Under the pieces are notes generated by a model. It was given only the letters and a program-made list of their open reading frames with translations, did no database searches and had not been told where the DNA came from. Below are positions 1 to 5,395 of a stretch of 5,395 nt of DNA, one piece after another. The first letter of the stretch is position 1, and each line of letters starts with the position of its first letter. Source of the DNA: Thermotogae bacterium (GTDB lineage: Bacteria; Thermotogota; Thermotogae; UBA12178); NCBI GenBank assembly GCA_003641795.1, contig QNAP01000128.1, forward strand, positions 1-5,395. The letters are read 5' to 3'. A program made the translations under genes and the position numbers.

Positions 1-622
1 GGAGAGGGTCACGGGGATAGCGCTGGAGGAGGGGGAGATCGACTGCGACATGGTGATCCTGGCTACGGGCATGCGCCCCAACGTGGACCTCGCCAAGAGG
101 GCGGGGATAGAGATAGGCTCAACGGGGGGCATCGTCGTCGACGAGCGGATGCAGACCAGCGAGGAGGAAATCTATGCCTGCGGGGACTGCGTCGAGACCC
201 CAGACCTCCTGACGGACCGGAAGATCCTTAGCCTACAGTGGTCAAGCGCCGTCACCCAGGGGAAGATCGCCGGCTACAACTGCGCTGGCAGGCCACGGGT
301 CTACGAGGGCTCCCTCAACATGGTCACCCTCGACCTCCACGAGACCTTCATGGCCTCCATCGGGTGGACAACGGCGACATATCCCCGCCCATCCAAGCTC
401 GATATAGTCGAGCATGAAGGTGGGGGTGATTACTGGAGGCTCTTAGTTGATGGGGGGAGGGTCGTCGGGGTGCAGTTCATCGGCAGGTCTTGGAGGACCC
501 TCGACGCCGTGGTCCTCTCCATGCTCAAACACATCGACCTCGAGGAGGCGAGGAAGTCGATCGAGAGGGGACTCATGATGGCGGAGCCCTGGCGTGTAAA
601 ACTACAGTCCTTCCTCAGATAA
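1..622 (+). CDS. FAD/NAD(P)-dependent disulfide-type oxidoreductase, C-terminal part (5' end outside window)
   Basis: This is the 3' portion of a flavoprotein of the pyridine nucleotide-disulfide oxidoreductase class; the reading frame is already open at base 2 and runs to a TAA at 620-622. About 206 residues are present, against roughly 400-450 for whole members. In fragment numbering, ATGMRPN (21-27) is the conserved segment closing the NAD(P)H-binding domain. The stretch TSEEEIYACGDC (52-63) is the second FAD-binding motif, whose Asp contacts the flavin ribityl chain. A helix with SSAVTQGKIAGYN follows, then a C-terminal dimerisation-like domain (about 110-206). Family members move electrons from NAD(P)H through FAD to disulfides, oxygen or redox proteins in the cytoplasm. 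The closest named types are CoA-disulfide reductase, NADH oxidase and rubredoxin reductase, but the redox-active cysteine that would separate them lies upstream of the window. Codons are GC-rich like the next gene. It converges on the hydrolase gene with a 53-base gap. Confidence 0.9.
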   Translation, partial: ERVTGIALEEGEIDCDMVILATGMRPNVDLAKRAGIEIGSTGGIVVDERMQTSEEEIYACGDCVETPDLLTDRKILSLQWSSAVTQGKIAGYNCAGRPRVYEGSLNMVTLDLHETFMASIGWTTATYPRPSKLDIVEHEGGGDYWRLLVDGGRVVGVQFIGRSWRTLDAVVLSMLKHIDLEEARKSIERGLMMAEPWRVKLQSFLR

Positions 623-675
623 CCGCCGGGAAGGTTTCTCTACCCCCTGACCGAGGCCTTGATCACATCCCTGCC

Positions 676-1329
676 TTAATGGGGCGAGGCCTCAAGGCTG
701 AATACGTGGATCTCCCTCTCCGTTGGCAGGGTCTCCCTACTATAGGTGGTCTCGGGTCTGCCGAGGCGTCTGACATTAGGTCGATCCCTCAGGAACTCCT
801 CGACATCGGCGAGGGGGAAGTAGGGGAAGATGATACCCTCAACCCAGTAGTGCATCGGGATGACGACCCTCGGCCCTATCCTCTCGATGTTCTCCTCGGC
901 CAAGGTGTAGTCCCCGCCGACGCTGACCATGAGGACATCGACCTGACCCATCTCCTCGACCTGCTCCGGGGTCAAGACATGCCCGAGGTCGCCCAGGTGG
1001 GAGAAACGCACCCCCTCGACCTCGAAGACGAAGATGGTGTTGAACCCGAGTCGCCGCCCCTGGACATCATCGTGGAAGGCCTTGACCCCTTTGATCCTCG
1101 CACCCTTCACCATGTAAGCCCCGGGCTCGTCTATGACGACAGCATCGGGCTTGGCGACGAGCGATCTCCCGCTGGCATGGTCATCATGCCCATGGGAGAT
1201 CAGGACGACATCAGCCTTGACCCTCGGAGGCGGGAGCCCGAGGGAAACACCATCATGCGGGTCCGTCACGATGGTCACTGAGTCGCATACCTCAAAACAG
1301 GAGTGACCATGCCACCTAACAAGCACCAC
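676..1329 (-). CDS. MBL-fold metal-dependent hydrolase, UlaG-like (COG2220 type)
   Basis: This is a complete cytoplasmic metallo-beta-lactamase-fold protein of about 217 residues, counted from a GTG start at 1329. The strand order of the family is visible: WHGHSCF (6-12), TDPH (22-25), the metal-binding HGHDDH (46-51), HLGDLGH (111-117) and PMHY with the last histidine ligand (H160). These residues can hold a two-metal centre that hydrolyses a substrate activated by bound water. The substrate cannot be told from the sequence; ascorbate-6-phosphate lactonase is only the best-known relative. The frame stays open to an ATG at 1419. I prefer the GTG at 1329 (or the GTG at 1326) because homologues start just before the WHGHSCF strand. 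The extra 30 residues have no family match and AT-rich codons, GGTGGT lies 6 bases before the GTG, and a TATA box sits inside the putative extension. It is convergent with the oxidoreductase and divergent from the ATPase gene. Confidence 0.9.
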   Translation of the reverse strand: MVLVRWHGHSCFEVCDSVTIVTDPHDGVSLGLPPPRVKADVVLISHGHDDHASGRSLVAKPDAVVIDEPGAYMVKGARIKGVKAFHDDVQGRRLGFNTIFVFEVEGVRFSHLGDLGHVLTPEQVEEMGQVDVLMVSVGGDYTLAEENIERIGPRVVIPMHYWVEGIIFPYFPLADVEEFLRDRPNVRRLGRPETTYSRETLPTEREIHVFSLEASPH

Positions 1330-1364
1330 TCCACAACCACCCAGTAAATATCCCACTCGAAAGG

Positions 1365-1372
1365 CTATAAAT
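1365..1372 (-). promoter_or_regulatory. TATA box for the MBL-fold hydrolase gene
   Basis: On the minus strand the octamer ATTTATAG is a good archaeal TATA box. A transcript start about 26 bases downstream would fall near 1342. That gives a leader of about 12 bases containing GGTGGT (1341-1336), well placed for the GTG at 1329. This agreement is the main argument for the short form of the protein. It is inferred from spacing only. Confidence 0.5.
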
Positions 1373-1422
1373 GGCTTAGCCCCGTTAGAATACATGACCA
1401 ACTGAAAGGGCTTAATCATTTA

Positions 1423-1464
1423 AATTGGCCAATAAAAGGGCCAATTATATCTCCCAAATTGGCC
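1423..1464. repeat. Three alternating copies of AATTGGCC (candidate operator)
   Basis: The octamer AATTGGCC occurs at 1423-1430, as its reverse complement GGCCAATT at 1439-1446, and again in direct orientation at 1457-1464. The spacers are 8 and 10 bases. The first copy lies within a perfect 10-base palindrome, ATTGGCCAAT (1424-1433). The cluster lies between divergent genes, just upstream of the BRE/TATA of the ATPase gene, where a dimeric archaeal regulator would be expected to bind. Its middle copy also overlaps an ATATAA box on the minus strand. The repeats are seen directly; the operator role is inferred. Confidence 0.55.
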
Positions 1465-1471
1465 ATTATAA

Positions 1472-1489
1472 AGAACAAGTTTATATAAC
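1472..1489 (+). promoter_or_regulatory. BRE/TATA promoter of the DUF4143 ATPase gene
   Basis: A purine-rich stretch (AGAACAAG, 1472-1479) resembling a TFB recognition element is followed by TTTATATAAC (1480-1489), a strong archaeal TATA box. Initiation about 26 bases beyond the box centre would fall near 1510. That leaves a leader of roughly ten bases before the ATG at 1521, with AGGGGT (1509-1514) as a possible weak ribosome binding site. The third AATTGGCC copy ends 8 bases upstream. Confidence 0.6.
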
Positions 1490-1520
1490 ATCTCGGCTCT
1501 CATAATGTAGGGGTATCCTG

Positions 1521-3002
1521 ATGTCTGGGGATAAAGAAGGGCGAGATTATGATGAGACTGAAATATTGAGGATCATGTATGCCCATAATCCCTGGTGGAC
1601 TTCTCGGAGAGTTCCCAGCTCTAAGGCTCCCCCCTTCAAGAGGAGGGACTTCTATAAGCTCTTAGAGAGTTTAGACGATTCAAAGGTGATGGCGATTGTT
1701 GGAGCAAGGAGAGTTGGAAAAACAACCCTCATGTATCAACTTATCGACTATATAGTCTCAAAGTTTGGTCCGGAAAGGGTTATGTACCTATCTATCGACG
1801 ACCCCTACTTGAGAATTGATACCAAGTTATTAGGACAGATTTTCGACCTCTATTCAAGGTTTATACTCAAGCACCCCTTCCAAGAGCTTACCGATCAAGT
1901 GTACATATTTTTAGATGAGATCCAAACCTTGAAGGGCTGGGAGTTCATTCTGAAGAGATGGTTCGACCTTGGCTACAAGGTGAAGTTCTTCGTCTCTGGC
2001 TCTTCGAGCATCAACATTCTGACCGGTGGAGCCGAGTCGCTTGTCGGGAGGATGAGTCTGCAGATAGTATTCCCGATGAAGTTCCTTGAGACGATTCGTT
2101 TCCACATGACAGATAGGGATTTTAACAGACGATTTGACAGGATCAATTGGGAGCTTAGGGAGGCATTAAAGGCTGCCGTATGGAGGGATGATGCAGAAAC
2201 CTTCTACTTAGCCTTGAGGGAGAAGGCGAATGCCTTAGCTGCCGATATAGATCGTATTATCCTTCTCCTACAGGACTACCTCCTGAAGGGTGGATATCCG
2301 GAGGTTGTTAAGACAAAGGATTTGTATCTGGCTGCTGAGAATCTTAAGACCTATCTGAACCTCACTATTTACAAGGATATCGTTAGAACCTTCAAGATCC
2401 GAGACCCAATAGCCTTCGAGGAACTCATCGCCATCTTAGCGAGGGAATGCTCTCAGAGGCTGAACTACTCAGGATTGGCCAGAACCTTGGGTTTAAAGAG
2501 GCATACTTTGAAGTCCTATATCTACTTCTTAAAGACAACTTTCCTGATATCGGAGTCAGAATACTACTCCAAGAGTCGTGCGAAGAGGGTTAGGAGGGAG
2601 AAGAAGGTCTACATCAACGACCCAGGAATCAGAAACGCCGCTGTTGGAGCATTAAATGAGTACCTACTAAGTGACATCGCTGAGCTCGGAAAAGTAGTTG
2701 AGGCGGTAGTGGCCGACCATTGCAGACGACTAAAATTTCATCTCGAGCCAACTTCAGAAGTGCAGATCTTCTACTGGAAGGACAAGAGGTATGAGACCGA
2801 CATCGTAGTCGAGATATTCCATAAGCCCTTGCCAATAGAAGTTAAATACCGAGATAGGATCGAAAGGAGAGACCTAAAGGGTCTCTCAGAATTCTCAAAA
2901 AGGAATAAGCCTCCATTTCAGATAGTCGTGACGAGAGAAAGGCTAGACTTAGACGGCAACATAATCTTCATCCCATTATGGCTATTCCTCATAATGTGCT
3001 AA
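1521..3002 (+). CDS. AAA_14 / DUF4143 family P-loop ATPase with PD-(D/E)XK-like C-terminal domain (COG1373 type)
   Basis: This is a complete 493-residue protein. The N-terminal ATPase domain has Walker A GARRVGKTT (61-69), Walker B YIFLDE (128-133), a sensor-like SGSS (159-162) and the LVGRMSLQ segment (174-181) that closes the AAA_14 core. QDYLLKGGYPE (251-261) and YKDIVR (284-289) mark the entry to the DUF4143 half. A winged-helix-like region follows at about 314-343, then KVYINDPGIRN (362-372). Near the end, ETD (425-427) followed by IEVK (439-442) fits the Asp...Glu-X-Lys arrangement of PD-(D/E)XK nuclease folds, so both ATPase and nuclease-like residues look intact. The family is abundant in archaea and bacteria, often as several copies per genome near mobile DNA, and its biological role is unsettled. 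Base composition is intermediate between the GC-rich left block and the AT-rich right block. The ATG at 1521 is supported by promoter spacing. No signal peptide or membrane segment precedes the ATPase core. Confidence 0.93.
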   Translation: MSGDKEGRDYDETEILRIMYAHNPWWTSRRVPSSKAPPFKRRDFYKLLESLDDSKVMAIVGARRVGKTTLMYQLIDYIVSKFGPERVMYLSIDDPYLRIDTKLLGQIFDLYSRFILKHPFQELTDQVYIFLDEIQTLKGWEFILKRWFDLGYKVKFFVSGSSSINILTGGAESLVGRMSLQIVFPMKFLETIRFHMTDRDFNRRFDRINWELREALKAAVWRDDAETFYLALREKANALAADIDRIILLLQDYLLKGGYPEVVKTKDLYLAAENLKTYLNLTIYKDIVRTFKIRDPIAFEELIAILARECSQRLNYSGLARTLGLKRHTLKSYIYFLKTTFLISESEYYSKSRAKRVRREKKVYINDPGIRNAAVGALNEYLLSDIAELGKVVEAVVADHCRRLKFHLEPTSEVQIFYWKDKRYETDIVVEIFHKPLPIEVKYRDRIERRDLKGLSEFSKRNKPPFQIVVTRERLDLDGNIIFIPLWLFLIMC

Positions 3003-3255
3003 GATTACAAGACTTTATATTTAAAAATTAGAGAGAAATCCTAAAGGGGAAGGTTTAACCCGCTCCAGGGTCAGAGGATGATCAAGGTCGCACACGCGAC
3101 GAGTTTATAAATATGCAAAGAGAAGATGGAGGATATTTTTAATACTCTTTGAATGCTTCTATCTGTTTCCGGTCTTCTATTGAGGAATAGATGAGTAAAG
3201 GTACTGACTCTTTGAACATAAAGATTATATTTTAATGAGATTAAATTAGTTATTA
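3003..3255. other. Intergenic region between the ATPase and the DUF262 gene
   Basis: This 253-base gap has no convincing gene. A locally GC-rich patch (about 3042-3102) stands out. It holds a perfect 5-bp hairpin, GTCGC/GCGAC with an ACAC loop (3087-3100), and a 10-codon ATG frame (3079-3111) preceded by AGAGG. TATA-like stretches occur at 3013-3022 and 3103-3112. A 10-base direct repeat, ACTCTTTGAA, occurs at 3144-3153 and 3207-3216. The right end carries the promoter of the DUF262 gene. Confidence 0.5.
3225..3234 (+). promoter_or_regulatory. TATA box for a leaderless DUF262 transcript
   Basis: TTATATTTTA is centred about 26 bases before the ATG at 3256, so the predicted transcript start coincides with the start codon. 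No Shine-Dalgarno-like sequence precedes this ATG, which agrees with leaderless translation. It also implies that the gene has its own promoter rather than being read only through from the ATPase. Confidence 0.5.
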
Positions 3256-4320
3256 ATGATTGCTGAAAGATACTTCTCTAAGCTGGATGTAGAAATTGTT
3301 ACTATAAGAAAAGCTTTCTCAGGAGATAACTTCTATCAAGTGCCTGATTTCCAGAGACCTTATGCATGGGATGATGATCAAATTGATGAATTATGGGATG
3401 ATATTTATAACGCTGTTTTCGTCGATAAGAGTGATTATTACTTTATAGGACCCTCCGTTCTCGCCAAGTTCAAGGAAAATCATAAAGAACTTTACAAGAT
3501 TATAGATGGGCAGCAGAGATTAACTACCTTGATGATACTCTTTTGCGTAATAAGAGATGCCTTTTTCTCAGATTCTAAAATTATTACTAAATTGTCAGAT
3601 AATAAGCTTCCTGGGCTCATTAAAGATATTATTAAACACTCAACTTTAGGAGAGTATAGACTAAGTTTAATGAAATGGGAAGATCACCATGGAAAGTTCA
3701 AAAGGGAGATTTTGAATGGAATAAAATTCGAAAAAATAGGTAAGAAAGATTGGATAAAAATTAAGAAAAAAAGCAGATACTTGTATGTAGCATATAGATT
3801 AAGGGATAAAATAAATAAATTGATTGAAAAAGAAGGATTAGCTGGTTTTGAGGAGCTAATTAAATACATTTTGCATCGGGTGTTAATAGTTACTATTTAT
3901 ACTTTGAGTGAGAACGAGGGAATAACCATATTTCAAACGCTAAATACGAGAGGGTTGGATCTAACTGCCGCAGACCTTGTAAAAGCAAATATATATGATA
4001 ATATGCAAGATAAGAAGCTATTTATAAGTCAATGGCAAGAACTCGAAGGAATTTCGAGAAGACTCGGAATTTCTGTTACAGACATATTAACATATCTGGC
4101 GTATTATCTATCCGCCCCAGATGCCCTAAAAAAGACAGTTGATCAAGAACTCGTGAAAAGACTAGATATAAATAAAAATGCTGATAAAGCCATGGATAAA
4201 ATCATACAGTTTGCTGGAGTTTTAGAAAGTCTTGAAGATCTAAAAATAAAAAGCCATATTCTCATATCACTGTCATATTTGCCCCATTATTGGTGGAAGA
4301 TAATTTTATCCTGCTGCTAG
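3256..4320 (+). CDS. N-terminal DUF262 half of the frameshifted restriction-type protein
   Basis: This frame encodes 354 residues, of which about the first 350 belong to the family; the tail after WWKII is out-of-frame sequence. VPDFQRPYAWDDDQ (29-42) is the conserved DUF262 N-terminal motif. IIDGQQRLTTL (82-92) is the ParB/DUF262-like nucleotide-site signature. FQTLNTRGLDLTAADLVKAN (226-245) is the third family hallmark, linking the DUF262 core to the following helical region. If translated alone the product would keep the nucleotide-sensing domain but lack the nuclease. The ATG at 3256 is chosen because the QRPYAW motif normally sits about 25-40 residues from the start and a TATA box is correctly spaced for leaderless initiation. 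Confidence 0.85.
   Translation: MIAERYFSKLDVEIVTIRKAFSGDNFYQVPDFQRPYAWDDDQIDELWDDIYNAVFVDKSDYYFIGPSVLAKFKENHKELYKIIDGQQRLTTLMILFCVIRDAFFSDSKIITKLSDNKLPGLIKDIIKHSTLGEYRLSLMKWEDHHGKFKREILNGIKFEKIGKKDWIKIKKKSRYLYVAYRLRDKINKLIEKEGLAGFEELIKYILHRVLIVTIYTLSENEGITIFQTLNTRGLDLTAADLVKANIYDNMQDKKLFISQWQELEGISRRLGISVTDILTYLAYYLSAPDALKKTVDQELVKRLDINKNADKAMDKIIQFAGVLESLEDLKIKSHILISLSYLPHYWWKIILSCC
4304..4307 (+). other. Probable frameshift site (TTTT tract)
   Basis: The upstream frame reads AAG ATA ATT TTA TCC TGC TGC TAG. With one T fewer it reads AAG ATA ATT TAT CCT GCT GCT AGA and continues without interruption into the DUF1524 half. The overlap in which both frames are open is confined to 4304-4317, so the shift must lie in or very close to this tract. 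Confidence 0.75.
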
Positions 4321-4966
4321 ACAAAGAGGATATAAAGAAGCTAAACTACTACAACTAGCTACTGATCTTAGGAGATTTTATTACTTATACTGGATAGCAG
4401 GATATACTGCTCAAAAAGTTAGATACCCATCATTGAGAATAGTGGGCTTAGTGAAAGAAGGTAAAAATATTGATGAAATAAATTCTGAGTTAAAGAAATC
4501 ATTAGAGGATGATGAAGTGGAGGATTTGGCAAAAAATAATCTAATAAGTCGAAATGTTGCAGATGTTAGGTGGATTAAGCCACTACTTCTTTCTCTTGAA
4601 AGTGAACTTACAACACCAGCTAAAATAATAACCTATGATGTCAAAAGAGTGTGGCTTGAACATATACTACCGGAGAAGTGGCAGAGTTGTGATTATTGGA
4701 AAGAGAGATGGAAAGAAGAAGAAGCTGAAAAGTGGCTAAATAGATTAGGCAACTTAACATTATTAGATAAGAAGCTTAACAAAAGTGCATCAAACTCCCC
4801 ATTTCCAATTAAAAAGGATATATATGCTGGAAGACGTGGATACCCAAAAACTAGCTTTGAGCTGACTAGACAATTACAAAATTACAATAATTGGACAATT
4901 AGGGAAATTGAAATAAGACATAATCAAATACTTAAGGAAATATGTAATAAGATACTAAAACTCTAG
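4304..4966 (+). CDS. C-terminal DUF1524 nuclease half of the frameshifted restriction-type protein
   Basis: This frame opens after a TAA at 4301-4303 and has no ATG near its beginning. The first plausible start is a TTG at 4433 with no ribosome binding site, so it is best read as the continuation of the upstream gene. In restored full-length numbering, EHILP (468-472) contains the predicted catalytic histidine H469 of the HNH/His-Me-finger fold. RLGNLTLL (496-503) and NKSASNSPF (508-516) supply the conserved asparagines, and the segment ending near NNWTIREIEIRHNQIL is the usual DUF1524 tail. The helical stretch at 4304-4640 is the poorly conserved linker between DUF262 and DUF1524. The nuclease motifs look intact, so the loss of function, if real, comes only from the frameshift. 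Confidence 0.75.
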   Translation, partial: FYPAARQRGYKEAKLLQLATDLRRFYYLYWIAGYTAQKVRYPSLRIVGLVKEGKNIDEINSELKKSLEDDEVEDLAKNNLISRNVADVRWIKPLLLSLESELTTPAKIITYDVKRVWLEHILPEKWQSCDYWKERWKEEEAEKWLNRLGNLTLLDKKLNKSASNSPFPIKKDIYAGRRGYPKTSFELTRQLQNYNNWTIREIEIRHNQILKEICNKILKL

Positions 4967-4971
4967 TTTTT
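4967..4971 (+). terminator. Possible T-tract terminator after the DUF1524 half
   Basis: A run of five T residues begins immediately after the stop codon. Archaeal RNA polymerase can terminate at short U-tracts without a hairpin. A second run of five T (5057-5061) lies within a T-rich stretch further on and could serve as a backup. No stem-loop is seen at either place. Confidence 0.3.
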
Positions 4972-5291
4972 CCATCCAAGCGTGCGCCACAAACGTGAGG
5001 TATTGGTATCCGCTTACTTCTCAGAGTAGAGGTATCTTTTACTTCTCTAATCTTAATTTTTCGTTTAATTTCTAAATCGTTATGTGCCCTGCCAAGATTC
5101 TATGCCTTTCAAGGAGAATTCTATGTAGCTTCTTGCCCAGCCTCTTCTAAGAGTCAGAAACATGATTCAAAAGCAGGATTGTAGATCTCCTCTCTTACCC
5201 ATAGAAAACAGACGATCAGAGGTTAAACTGAAATGATTACATAAAACTCCAAGATACGCAAGTGAACATTAGCTGTAATTCTCAAAATCAT
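4972..5291. other. Gene-free AT-rich stretch between the DUF1524 half and tRNA-Val
   Basis: No reading frame with a family-like protein was found on either strand. The visible content is a T-rich segment (5051-5072), a twofold repeat of TTACTTCTC near 5013 and 5039, and short frames of about 20-50 codons without convincing starts. It is AT-rich like the DUF262 gene, so the accessory block seems to extend up to the tRNA. Confidence 0.4.
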
Positions 5292-5296
5292 AAAAA
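5292..5296 (-). terminator. Possible T-tract terminator of tRNA-Val
   Basis: Read on the minus strand, a TTTTT run begins 19 bases past the encoded CCA of the tRNA, with further T-rich sequence (ATGATTTTG) behind it. This fits factor-independent archaeal termination at U-tracts, but is judged by position and composition only. Confidence 0.35.
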
Positions 5297-5315
5297 GAAC
5301 TTGAACCTTAAAGAT

Positions 5316-5393
5316 TGGTGGGCCGGGCCGGACTTGAACCGGCGACCTCTGCCTCGTAAGGGCAGCGTCCTGACCATGCTGGACGACCGGCCC
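5316..5393 (-). tRNA. tRNA-Val (anticodon TAC), CCA encoded
   Basis: The reverse complement folds into a full cloverleaf with no mismatches in any arm. The acceptor stem is GGGCCGG/CCGGCCC, the D stem GTCC/GGAC with a 10-base loop, and the anticodon stem CTGCC/GGCAG with loop CTTACGA. A 5-base variable loop and a T arm GCCGG-TTCAAGT-CCGGC complete it. The anticodon TAC (+ strand 5356-5358) reads the GTA valine codon and, through its wobble base, other GTN codons. The mature body is 5319-5393 (75 bases), with discriminator A at 5319, followed by CCA at 5318-5316 in the DNA. No intron is present. Very GC-rich stems suggest a thermophile. Its promoter lies beyond the right edge of the window. 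Its 3' end faces the AT-rich block, the usual orientation for elements integrated at a tRNA. Confidence 0.96.
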
Positions 5394-5395
5394 AA

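Larger units (their letters stand above)
3256..4966 (+). pseudogene. DUF262-DUF1524 protein (GmrSD/BrxU/SspE-like), interrupted by a single-base frameshift
   Basis: Two reading frames encode the two halves of one protein. The first frame ends at a TAG at 4318-4320. The second is open from 4304 to the TAG at 4964-4966 and is shifted by +1. Removing one T from the TTTT at 4304-4307 joins them as ...WWKIIYPAARQRGY..., giving about 569 residues, a normal length for the family. Relatives include type IV restriction enzymes that cut DNA carrying modified bases (GmrSD, BrxU) and the phosphorothioate-sensing SspE. The DUF262 part binds or hydrolyses nucleotide and the DUF1524 part is a His-Me-finger nuclease. 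The specificity of this copy cannot be read from sequence. The gene is far richer in A+T than the left end of the window, consistent with acquisition. Apart from the one shift, both halves keep their family motifs and show no further stop codons. This suggests a very recent lesion, a sequence error or, less likely, a recoding site. Confidence 0.85.

Noticed and set aside
490..1281. A long + strand open frame running through the end of the oxidoreductase and across the hydrolase gene
   Set aside because: It is antisense to the MBL-fold gene and out of frame with the oxidoreductase. Its protein is low-complexity, rich in D, E, P and R, and matches no family; GC-rich DNA commonly gives such shadow frames.
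1911..2105. Short minus-strand frame inside the ATPase gene
   Set aside because: It lies wholly opposite the well-conserved ATPase core and has no recognisable domain or start signal.
2629..2835. Short minus-strand frame in the 3' part of the ATPase gene
   Set aside because: It is opposite conserved DUF4143 coding sequence, with no promoter or ribosome binding site and no recognisable product.
3684..3869. Minus-strand frame with a hydrophobic, membrane-like product inside the DUF262 gene
   Set aside because: The hydrophobic character simply reflects A-rich lysine/isoleucine codons read backwards; the sense strand has the real family motifs.
4433..4966. The DUF1524 half as an independent gene starting at TTG 4433 (a GmrS/GmrD-like split pair)
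   Set aside because: Its frame is open and protein-like upstream to 4304, directly adjoining the end of the DUF262 frame. There is no ATG or ribosome binding site, and one base restores a full-length fusion, so a frameshift is the simpler explanation.
4955..5020. Minus-strand 21-codon stretch reading EVSGYQYLTFVAHAWMEKLE up to a TAG, which looks protein-like
   Set aside because: It has a stop just upstream, no start codon context and no family that I recognise. It is too short to call as a gene remnant.
5013..5050. Twofold TTACTTCTC repeat in the spacer before the tRNA
   Set aside because: Two copies of a short pyrimidine-rich word in AT-rich DNA are expected by chance, and there is no regular spacing as in a CRISPR array.

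Overview
The window looks like a chromosomal segment of an archaeon, probably a thermophile of the TACK type, although no single gene fixes the lineage. Three things point to archaea. The promoters have AT-rich TATA boxes about 25 bases before the expected transcript start. At least one gene appears leaderless. The conserved genes favour AGG/AGA for arginine. The CCA tail of the tRNA is encoded in the DNA.

Layout: positions 1-1329 are a GC-rich backbone block. It holds the 3' half of an FAD/NAD(P)-dependent disulfide-type oxidoreductase (+ strand, cut by the window edge) and, convergent with it, a complete metallo-beta-lactamase-fold hydrolase of the UlaG-like kind (- strand). A short AT-rich regulatory segment (about 1330-1520) separates divergent promoters and carries three copies of the octamer AATTGGCC in alternating orientation. 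Positions 1521-3002 encode a P-loop ATPase with a C-terminal DUF4143 / PD-(D/E)XK-like domain, with intermediate base composition. Positions 3003-3255 are intergenic. From 3256 to 4966 lies a strongly AT-rich gene for a DUF262-DUF1524 protein of the GmrSD/BrxU/SspE type. It is broken by what looks like one extra T in a TTTT tract at 4304-4307. After a 349-base stretch without a recognisable gene, a tRNA-Val (anticodon TAC) lies on the - strand at the right edge, its 3' end pointing into the window.

Reading: the base composition falls stepwise from the backbone to the DUF262 gene, and a tRNA 3' end flanks the AT-rich block. This suggests an acquired accessory (probably defence) module beside tRNA-Val. 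The DUF262-DUF1524 family is tied to restriction of modified foreign DNA. The DUF4143 ATPase family is very common in archaea, and its role is not settled. That the two act together is only an inference from adjacency; they have separate promoters. The two left-hand genes look like ordinary metabolic or housekeeping genes with no evident link to the module.
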